In this document: piece by piece, positions 56,711 through 64,000 of the stretch | Layout of the letters: each line of letters begins with the position of its first letter | How positions within the stretch are numbered: position 1 is the stretch's first letter | The notes under the pieces: generated by a model | Told to the model about the DNA's origin: nothing | Seen by the model: the letters and a program-made list of their open reading frames with translations, nothing else | Database searches by the model: none | Position numbers and translations under genes: made by a program | Assembly (NCBI RefSeq): GCF_026914265.1 | Contig: NC_069129.1 | Coordinates: 16,918,945 to 16,982,944, forward strand | From: Mya arenaria | Lineage: Eukaryota; Mollusca; Bivalvia; Myida; Myidae | Length of the DNA stretch: 64,000 bases | Direction: 5' to 3'

Positions 56711-59700
56711 ATGGCTGAGTTTATTGATGACGACAGTGAGATGGAGTGGGAGCATGAAACTTATCTGTACCCGCCATTATCCACATTCAGTGGAAATGAG
56801 TTGGACAGCGATGTCAATTGGGATACTTTCAAATTTGAAGTTGAGATGTTGGTGGAAAGTAATGCCTATAGTGAAAATGAGATTCTTATGAGTATGCGGA
56901 GATCATTAAAGGGCAAAGCATTTCACATTATGAGATATCTTGGTGTTAATGCCACTGTTGATGAAGTTTTGGTGAGGTTGGATAGCAACTATGGAAGTTT
57001 GGAAAGCCAAGTAGATATATTAAGAGACTTTTATTCATTGGAGCAAGGTGTGGAGGAATCTGTGTCTAGTTTTTGTGCAAGAGCCGAGTATTTATTTTAT
57101 AAAGCAATAAAACTTGATGGATTGAAACATAGCGATACAGAGATTTTAAAGAGAACCGTGCATAAGGGCTTGAAAAGAGAATTAAGACATCTATCATTCT
57201 ATAAATTGGACACTGTGCAAGACTATGACAGATTTGTTTTGGAGTTACGGCGTCTTGAGATGGACTTAAATAGAGATAGGAATGTGAATTCTGAAGCACA
57301 ATATTGTAACTCAGCACAGACAGTGGAAAGTGACTCTGAAGTAAACATTGGCAATGTAAATGAATTGATAGAGAAATTGTACCATAGAATAGAAATTTTA
57401 GAAAAGGAAAGGGAAAATGGCTACTCTACGGCAAATACTTATTGTTTTGGAGGAAACTTTAAAAGGTATAAACCACAGTATGACAGGAGACGGCCAAGCT
57501 ATTATCCTAGACGGCCAACATATACGCGCTATTTTGCACCTGCTTGCTTCCAATGCAATGAAAAGGGCCACATTGCCAAAGATTGCCCAAAGATAGTATC
57601 AAAGCCAATTGTGGATAGTTCTCAGAAACTGAAAAGAGAATCCCAATTAGTAGGCGAAACTAACGAAGCTGATGTTATAGTCAACGGAATAACAGCAAAA
57701 GCACTATTAGACACTGGAAGTTGTGTGAGCGTTATGTCAAAGGCGTTTTATGACAATTCCCTAAGCCACATTAAAATAGAGCCAGTTAACGAGGTTTTAA
57801 ACGTGGAATGCGCTAACGGTGAGCACCTGCCATATGAAGGTTGCATTGAAGTGGAGTTGGAAGTCAATCAAGGATTACAGTCAGCAGGATCACAGCCTTG
57901 TTTATTTCTGATATCTAAGGACACCCATTATTCTGATAAAACTCCATTGATACTGGGAACTAACATCCTACACATCCTTCTTGACGAGTGCAAGTCAAAT
58001 TTTGGTGACCAATTTTTACAAAGGGCCAAACTTCACATGCCCTGGTACTTGTCCTTCAGGTGCATTGTGATACGAGAACGTGAGCTGAAGCGATGTAAGA
58101 ACCGAATAGCCATTATTAGATCTATGAATCAGAGAGTAATATTAAAGCCAAATGAAAGTCTGGACATTGAATGCTACACAGATAGGGAAATGAACTACCA
58201 TAACACCACTGCACTTATCCATGAAACTGAAGATACCTACCTCCCTGACTTTGTTGACATCACACCGGGAATTATACATTATGAATTTAAGAAGAACAAA
58301 CCAGTAACAGTTAATATTTCAAATCTCACCACCAACACAGTATCCATTGCTCCAAGATCCATCATTTGTGAATTACAACCTGTAACCATGGATGAGGATG
58401 TACTTAACCATATTGAAAGTCAGCAAGTCAAAGATGTCCTCAAAGAAGTTCATATTGATGAAAACAACAAGCTTAATGAAGAGCAAAGAAGACAAATTGA
58501 TGAATTGTTAGAGAAGCACCGTGATATTTTTTCAACAGGAGAAACCGATATAGGCGTTTGCGATATGATAAAGCATCGCATTGATTTTCTTCCTGGATTT
58601 GAATCACCTTTTAAACAACGACATAGACGCATATCACCTGACATGATTAGCGAGGTTCGAAACCACATAGAGCAACTCCTGGCTGCAGGCATCATACAGA
58701 AGTCAAAGTCACCATGGGCCTCCAATGTGGTTTTGGTCAGGAAGAAGAATGGCAAGCTGCGTATGTGCGTCGACTACAGACAGCTCAACAATCGATCTGT
58801 CAAGGATGCCTATGCACTACCTCGCATTGAAGAGGTGTTCGACATCCTTCATGGCAGCCGGTTCTTTTCCACTATCGACATGAAGGCCGGTTATCATCAG
58901 GTAGAAATTGAAGAAAGCCACAAGGAGCGTACAGCGTTCACCGTAGGACCGCTAGGCTTCTACGAATACATTAAGATGCCATTTGGTATGTCCAACAGCC
59001 CTGCGACGTATCAGCGACTTATGGAGGAGTGCCTCGGTCCCCTCAACATGACAATTTGTGTCATATATCTTGATGACCTTATAGTTTTCGCTGATACATA
59101 CGAGGAACACCTGAGAAGGTTGGACATTGTATTGACAAGGCTTAAGGAATGTGGACTAAAGCTATCTCCAGAGAAATGCTACTTTATCCAGGAGAAAGTA
59201 CATTTTCTTGGCCATGTCGTGAGTGAAGAAGGTATAGAGACTGACCCTGCCAAGATACAGAAGGTGCGAGATTGGCCAGAACCGAAGAATGCAGATGAAC
59301 TTCGCTCATTCCTTGCCTTCGCTGGATATTACAGGCGGTTCGTGAAGGACTTCAGCAAGGTTGTTAGACCACTATCTGATCTCCTTCCGGGCACTGCGAC
59401 GAAGAAATCTAAACAGGGTAAGACGAGAAAACCTGAAAAGGAATGGCAGTGGACAGAAACAGAGCAAGAAATATTTGATAACTTAAAAGAAATGCTAACA
59501 CACCCACCGATCCTCGCCTACCCTAATTTCAGTAAACCATTTGAAGTCCATACTGATGCATCTTTCAAGGGACTTGGAGCAATACTGTATCAGGAACAGG
59601 ACAAGCAGAAAAGGGTTATTGTGTACGCGAGTCGATCACTTACAAAATCAGAAAAAAACTATCCGGCATACAAACTGGAATTTTTAGCATTGAAATGGGC

Positions 59701-62209
59701 AATAACTGAAAAATTCTCTGACTACCTTAAAATGAAACCATTTAAAGTACTTACCGACAACAATCCTCTCACTTACATACTTACTTCTGCAAAGCTGGAT
59801 GCTACTGGTCAACGATGGGCATCTGCACTTGGACAATATGATTTCGAGATAACATACAGGGCCGGACTAAAGAATGCTGATGCAGATGGCATGAGCAGAT
59901 ACCCCCATGTAGAAGAGAAGACAGAAGAGGGAAGAAATATCAAGATAGAAGACAATGCGGTCAAGGCGATATGTGGTATTATTGTACCACCATATGTGGA
60001 GACATTGCCGGCCATGGATATCAATATAGTTGATGCTACGGAGATGCCAGGGCAGACTATGGCCCAGAAAGAACTGAGAGAAGTCAGAAAGAAGCAAAGA
60101 GAAGATCAACTGATAGAAAGATGGAGGCGAGCAGTTATTGACCAGCAATTGCCCAGATACAATCAAGGACGAGACGATGTAACGATGAAACGACATTTCA
60201 AGAATTTCACGATGAAAAGAGGAGTTTTATATAAACAAATGAAAGACCAGGACAATTGTATTGAACAACTTGTGTTACCTGAGGTATACCGGAAAGAAGT
60301 TTTACAGGGACTACACAATGATGTGGGTCACCCAGGACGAGAACGAACATTATCTCTACTCCGGGAAAGGTATTACTGGCCAGGTATGACCGCTGATGTC
60401 GACAAGTGGGTTAGTAGATGTGACAGGTGTTTACGGAGGAAGACGCCAACTAACACCAGGGCACCACTAGTCTCCATTAGCTCTACATACCCATTGGAGC
60501 TTGTATGTATGGACTTCTTGACCCTGGAGCCATCGAAGGGTGGGATTGCAAACATATTGGTAGTGACCGATCATTTCACCAAGTTTGCTCAGGCGATACC
60601 GTTGAAGAATCAGACTGCCAAGACAACTGCGGAAGCCCTATACAGCAACTTTATTCTGCACTACGGCATACCAACAGTTCTACACTCTGATCAAGGGGCT
60701 AACTTCGAGTCTGAGATTGTTCAAGAGCTTTGTAGAATTACCAACATGAAGAAAAGCAGGACAACTCCGTACCACCCGATGGGCAACGGCCAGACAGAGC
60801 GTATGAATCGGACATTACTAGGAATGTTGGGGACGCTCGAGCCAGACCAGAAGCACGATTGGAAGAGGTTCGTAGCACCTCTCGTGTATGCATATAATTG
60901 CACGCCCCATGAAACAACGGGAATAACGCCCTTTGAACTGATGTTCGGGAGGAAACCTAAGTTACCAATTGATGCGGCGTTTGAGATAGATACTGGTGAA
61001 AACCCGAGAAAGCAAAGTACGAGGGAGTATTTAGAAGACATGCAAGAAAGAATTACCAAAACAACAGAGATTGTTCAGGAACACACGAAGAAGACTCAGA
61101 ATAAGCAAAAGCAGCATTATGACCGAAAAGCCAGAGCAGCAAAGATACAAGTCGGAGATAGAGTCCTTGTAAAGATACTTGCTTTTGAAGGGAAACATAA
61201 GATCCAAGATCGATTTGAGGAAGAGATCTACGATGTTATGGAACAACCGAGGGTAGACATCCCAGTATTCAAAGTGAGAAATGAGAAGACAAAGAAAGTG
61301 AAGACTCTGCACAGAAATCATTTAGTCCCTGTGAACTACAAGGAAGACCTAGATGAAGATGTGGCAGTGAATGAAGTACCTGAAGAAACATCAGCTCAGA
61401 AAGAGGATGATGTACAGGTAGAAGGACCATCAGATGGTAAGAGGGATGAAGAAGTAAAAGTAGCGAAGGATAAAGAAAAAGGTGTCGACACACGTGAAGA
61501 ATCGGATTCCGATGAAGAGTTGGGGTACTTTTATGTAGCACCTACATATAAGAATGGGGACGCCCGTTTACCTCAGATGAAGAAGAGTGAAGAAACTGTT
61601 GAAGTTGTTGAAGATGATGGAAGAAAACGCGCTACAGATGAACATAGAGTGGTAATAGAAATCAGGCCTGATGTAGAAGAGAGTGGCGAAATTCCACCTC
61701 AGCGAAGTGATGTTGAAACAGTACAGGATGGTCAAGAGCAGAATACTGGGGATGCAAGGCAAGATAGCCAAGAAGAAAACAACGCTGATTATAGGCAAGT
61801 GGAAGTGCAAACAATAGAAGCAAGAGTTGACACAGATGTAAGACTTGAGACAAGAGAACAAGATGTAAGCACTGTAGAGCCACAAGTAGATCTGAGAGAA
61901 GAAACTCGTCGAAAAGTGGTTGATGATGATAGACGACATAGAAATAGAGACAGAATAGAAGATAGACCGGAAGCGGTAGATGTACGACCTACTGAGACTG
62001 AAGAGAACAGAGACGATGAAGATGCACCGAGAAGATCATCCAGACAAAGAAGAATGCCTGCGAGATATGATGCGTATCAAATGAACCAGATGATACCAAG
62101 ACCACAGGACTCGAGACTGCAAGCGTTGACGGAGTTAGTAGAGTCTGGAATATTGAACAACATTGACACCATGATAGCACAGAAGATAGTGGATTCAGTT
62201 TGGAAATAA
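56711..62209 (+). CDS. gag-pol polyprotein of the Ty3/gypsy element, 1832 aa
   Basis: A single open frame with the usual parts: gag with a CCHC zinc knuckle near residue 280 (CFQCNEKGHIAKDC), aspartic protease near 332, reverse transcriptase about 640-830 with a YLDD active site, RNase H about 940-1060, and an integrase with an HHCC head near 1200 and a core about 1255-1400. It ends in an acidic, charged tail of about 270 residues that matches no domain I know. Gag and pol are in one frame, so no frameshift is needed. It belongs to the mobile element, not the host. Confidence 0.92.
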   Translation: MAEFIDDDSEMEWEHETYLYPPLSTFSGNELDSDVNWDTFKFEVEMLVESNAYSENEILMSMRRSLKGKAFHIMRYLGVNATVDEVLVRLDSNYGSLESQVDILRDFYSLEQGVEESVSSFCARAEYLFYKAIKLDGLKHSDTEILKRTVHKGLKRELRHLSFYKLDTVQDYDRFVLELRRLEMDLNRDRNVNSEAQYCNSAQTVESDSEVNIGNVNELIEKLYHRIEILEKERENGYSTANTYCFGGNFKRYKPQYDRRRPSYYPRRPTYTRYFAPACFQCNEKGHIAKDCPKIVSKPIVDSSQKLKRESQLVGETNEADVIVNGITAKALLDTGSCVSVMSKAFYDNSLSHIKIEPVNEVLNVECANGEHLPYEGCIEVELEVNQGLQSAGSQPCLFLISKDTHYSDKTPLILGTNILHILLDECKSNFGDQFLQRAKLHMPWYLSFRCIVIRERELKRCKNRIAIIRSMNQRVILKPNESLDIECYTDREMNYHNTTALIHETEDTYLPDFVDITPGIIHYEFKKNKPVTVNISNLTTNTVSIAPRSIICELQPVTMDEDVLNHIESQQVKDVLKEVHIDENNKLNEEQRRQIDELLEKHRDIFSTGETDIGVCDMIKHRIDFLPGFESPFKQRHRRISPDMISEVRNHIEQLLAAGIIQKSKSPWASNVVLVRKKNGKLRMCVDYRQLNNRSVKDAYALPRIEEVFDILHGSRFFSTIDMKAGYHQVEIEESHKERTAFTVGPLGFYEYIKMPFGMSNSPATYQRLMEECLGPLNMTICVIYLDDLIVFADTYEEHLRRLDIVLTRLKECGLKLSPEKCYFIQEKVHFLGHVVSEEGIETDPAKIQKVRDWPEPKNADELRSFLAFAGYYRRFVKDFSKVVRPLSDLLPGTATKKSKQGKTRKPEKEWQWTETEQEIFDNLKEMLTHPPILAYPNFSKPFEVHTDASFKGLGAILYQEQDKQKRVIVYASRSLTKSEKNYPAYKLEFLALKWAITEKFSDYLKMKPFKVLTDNNPLTYILTSAKLDATGQRWASALGQYDFEITYRAGLKNADADGMSRYPHVEEKTEEGRNIKIEDNAVKAICGIIVPPYVETLPAMDINIVDATEMPGQTMAQKELREVRKKQREDQLIERWRRAVIDQQLPRYNQGRDDVTMKRHFKNFTMKRGVLYKQMKDQDNCIEQLVLPEVYRKEVLQGLHNDVGHPGRERTLSLLRERYYWPGMTADVDKWVSRCDRCLRRKTPTNTRAPLVSISSTYPLELVCMDFLTLEPSKGGIANILVVTDHFTKFAQAIPLKNQTAKTTAEALYSNFILHYGIPTVLHSDQGANFESEIVQELCRITNMKKSRTTPYHPMGNGQTERMNRTLLGMLGTLEPDQKHDWKRFVAPLVYAYNCTPHETTGITPFELMFGRKPKLPIDAAFEIDTGENPRKQSTREYLEDMQERITKTTEIVQEHTKKTQNKQKQHYDRKARAAKIQVGDRVLVKILAFEGKHKIQDRFEEEIYDVMEQPRVDIPVFKVRNEKTKKVKTLHRNHLVPVNYKEDLDEDVAVNEVPEETSAQKEDDVQVEGPSDGKRDEEVKVAKDKEKGVDTREESDSDEELGYFYVAPTYKNGDARLPQMKKSEETVEVVEDDGRKRATDEHRVVIEIRPDVEESGEIPPQRSDVETVQDGQEQNTGDARQDSQEENNADYRQVEVQTIEARVDTDVRLETREQDVSTVEPQVDLREETRRKVVDDDRRHRNRDRIEDRPEAVDVRPTETEENRDDEDAPRRSSRQRRMPARYDAYQMNQMIPRPQDSRLQALTELVESGILNNIDTMIAQKIVDSVWK

Positions 62210-62594
62210 ATTATATTGCTGAAATTGATTTTAATGTATTTTATTGATTTTAATGGAACCAAATAAACTGTTATAAAGTTTGATTTAACCGAGTCAAGCG
62301 CGGACGCCTTTTTTGAAGTGGGGGGAGAAAGCAGTAAGTAATTGAATTGAAATTTTGAAATTTGTGTTATAAGAAATACATAAAGTTATTGGAATTGTTG
62401 AAATATACTTGTATGATTACGTGGTCATACAGTTACTGGTAGTTACTATGAGTTTTAGGAGTAGTAATACTTTATTTACAGTACAGTATTTACATACTAG
62501 TAATGAGTGGAGTGTTGTTTGAAGTAGTAGTTCCGAGTTGTATACATGTTGTGTAGAAGAATGACGAGACGTCATTTCTTAGGGCCGGGGTGTA
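62210..62594 (+). other. 3' internal non-coding region of the LTR element
   Basis: About 385 bp between the polyprotein stop and the right LTR. A purine run AAGTGGGGGGAGAAAG at about 62318-62333 and GGGCCGGGG just before the LTR are polypurine-tract candidates. Confidence 0.55.
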
Positions 62595-63488
62595 TGTAGC
62601 CCTGTGAACATTTCAACATTCTTTAAAAAGTGTTGTCTGCTGCATTTCTCATATTTTGTGTTGTCTGCTTCCCTTGATTGATATTTGATGTTGTGAGAAT
62701 AGCAATCTGCAGGGTTTTGGCGCATTTTATTTCTTTGGTTTTAACTGAGATCTGGAGTCATTTCCATAGAGCATTTCTATGTTTGGTATGTATTAAATGA
62801 ATTGTAGGGAATTATTCTTTTAATTGCAATATGTTGTATTGGTTGTGTATTTTGTATTTTTGGAAGGTTTGGTAAATTCTGTTTATTTATCAGTATTTCA
62901 AGATAGCAGCTCTTTTTAAGTAACCCTTTGCATGTGTTTCACTGTTTGCACACTTGTTTACAGAAGTAACCAGTTTCATAGTTATCACGGATGTGAGCTG
63001 AGAGATACAGAGGTTGCCAGTGAGAACACTCAGTTCCATAAACTTGTAAGTGTACTGTATGTAGCTGCAGATGTCATGTATGTTTTGTTGTTGTTGTCAT
63101 GTGTCATGTGTTTTACCTTTCTATTGAATGTCATTTATCTCAATAGTTGTTTGTTAAAACGGGCCACTATGCACTTTACGATATTGTATGAGATAAATCT
63201 ATTCTTTAACATTTTATTTATTATAACTAAATGTGATGTTGCATATTACTTAATACTGTTTATGTTATATTTCAGTGTGTAGAATCATCAGATTCAACTG
63301 TAATGAACTGGAGCCATTGTAATATATGTGAATCGTATAAACAGTAAAAACTCGAAAGCACTAGTCTTTGTTAGTCAACACCGCACACTAATCGGACAAT
63401 TGCTACGAACCACGGCTTGGTCTTGCCTCATAATATATTGACTATTATAGACCTTCACAAAGGTCAGGGGTAAAGGTCGAACCATTAT
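62595..63488 (+). repeat. right LTR of the 53-63 kb element
   Basis: 894 bp, nearly identical to 53164-54057. The host STAND/ankyrin sequence resumes directly after it with the AATGA target duplication. Confidence 0.93.
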
Positions 63489-64000
63489 AATGATAATCTA
63501 CCAGACCGGAAAAAGTGAAAGTTGTGGTATTTAATAAGGTAACTGGTAGCTTCTCAATATCATCGTTTTGTTTATATGAGCGCAGAATGAGTTTCTCAGG
63601 GGATATATAAGTTTCAACACCTTTATCCATAAGCAACTTCATCAACATTTCTGATTTACTGTATATAGCCAACTCTAAGACATTCAATCCCTGGTGATCC
63701 ACACAAGAGGATAGGATTCTTCGATCTGTGAATGATATCATCAGTTTAAATACACTTAGACATGTTGTGGCATATATATTACCGAAATGGCTATTAAGAT
63801 TGCCTTGAAATCGTGATATTTTTCGCGTCAACTTATGTGCTAAGCAGTAATTACGTAGTCTCTGGCATGTAGAACACATCAAAAACTCATATCTTTTTAA
63901 TTCAATTGTTTGCTGCATTTTTATGTCATGTAGAACAAATAGCAGATATTTTGTAGTAACATATCCTGTGTTGTCGAAGTCCAGGATGGTAGCAAACACA

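Larger units (their letters stand above)
53164..63488 (+). mobile_element. Ty3/gypsy LTR retrotransposon, looks whole and very young
   Basis: A 10,325-bp element inserted in the second STAND/ankyrin copy. It has 894-bp LTRs at both ends and a 5-bp target duplication AATGA on each side. The leader is about 2.65 kb, and one long gag-pol open frame spans 56711-62209. The two LTRs appear identical apart from one base noticed by eye, so the insertion is recent on an evolutionary scale. The lineage is Ty3/gypsy from the domain order protease, RT, RNase H, integrase. A TGGCGCCCAACGTG primer-binding-site candidate lies two bases after the left LTR. I saw no obvious break. Confidence 0.93.
51744..63999 (-). 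pseudogene. second STAND/ankyrin gene copy, split by an LTR element
   Basis: Host sequence on - is present in two blocks: 63999-63489 (continuing beyond the window) and 53163-51744. The first block (ILDFDNTGYVTTKYLLFVLH, then DHQGLNVLELAIYSKSEML) matches copy 1 at about residues 1085-1265. The second (FLTYKQIIKISNTT onward, ending SSELIRNVYSKLKNAHDNEN) matches the remainder to the C-terminus. By eye identity is roughly 55-60%. The two blocks abut exactly at the element's AATGA target duplication (53159-53163 and 63489-63493), and the frame either side is otherwise open. The gene was therefore probably functional until this insertion, and alleles without it may exist. The N-terminal NTPase half lies outside the window. 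The mutual conservation of the C-terminal region argues that it is a real domain. Confidence 0.85.

Overview
The window looks like animal DNA, most likely from a bivalve mollusc. This is inferred from AT-rich sequence, short GT-AG introns, a recognisable RBIS gene, a large STAND-ATPase/ankyrin gene of the kind expanded in bivalves, and a dense mixture of PIF/Harbinger, LINE, DIRS-type and LTR elements. No prokaryotic features are present, and I saw no tRNA or rRNA gene.

Layout. 1-7.7 kb: non-coding DNA with a PIF/Harbinger MITE (TAA target duplication) beside a decayed Harbinger element. The element keeps the last two transposase exons on + and a four-exon Myb/SANT gene on -, arranged tail to tail. 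7.7-13.6 kb: long intergenic stretch, then the three-exon host gene RBIS (ribosome biogenesis factor). A GATGTC-type minisatellite sits in its first intron, and two copies of one ~190 bp repeat lie just upstream and in intron 2. 14.2-16.2 kb: DIRS-type relic on -. 16.6-22.0 kb: intact two-exon gene for a 1704-aa NACHT/TANC-like STAND ATPase with ankyrin repeats and an unnamed conserved C-terminal region. 22.0-24.4 kb: 58-bp satellite, about 40 copies, starting right after the stop codon. 24.4-33.5 kb: repeat-rich region with a tyrosine-recombinase fragment, a LINE fragment, a tandem fold-back repeat and a second DIRS-type relic. 33.5-42.3 kb: a decayed LINE on + split by a 5.7 kb Ty3/gypsy-like LTR element on -. 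43.1-49.0 kb: a Penelope-like fragment and a nearly full-length LINE on - whose two ORFs share one frame, separated by a single TAG. 49.5-50.5 kb: further copies of repeats seen earlier and a near-perfect 113-bp hairpin. 51.7-64.0 kb: a second copy of the STAND/ankyrin gene on -, running off the right edge and split by a 10.3 kb, apparently whole and very young Ty3/gypsy element with 894-bp near-identical LTRs and a 5-bp target duplication.

The two host themes are ribosome biogenesis (RBIS) and a pair of inverted STAND/ankyrin paralogues about 30 kb apart, which is a plausible innate-immune locus. The rest is mobile or repetitive DNA, much of it nested. The STAND/ankyrin pair with its shared uncharacterised C-terminal domain, and the insertion that splits the second copy, are the most interesting things here.
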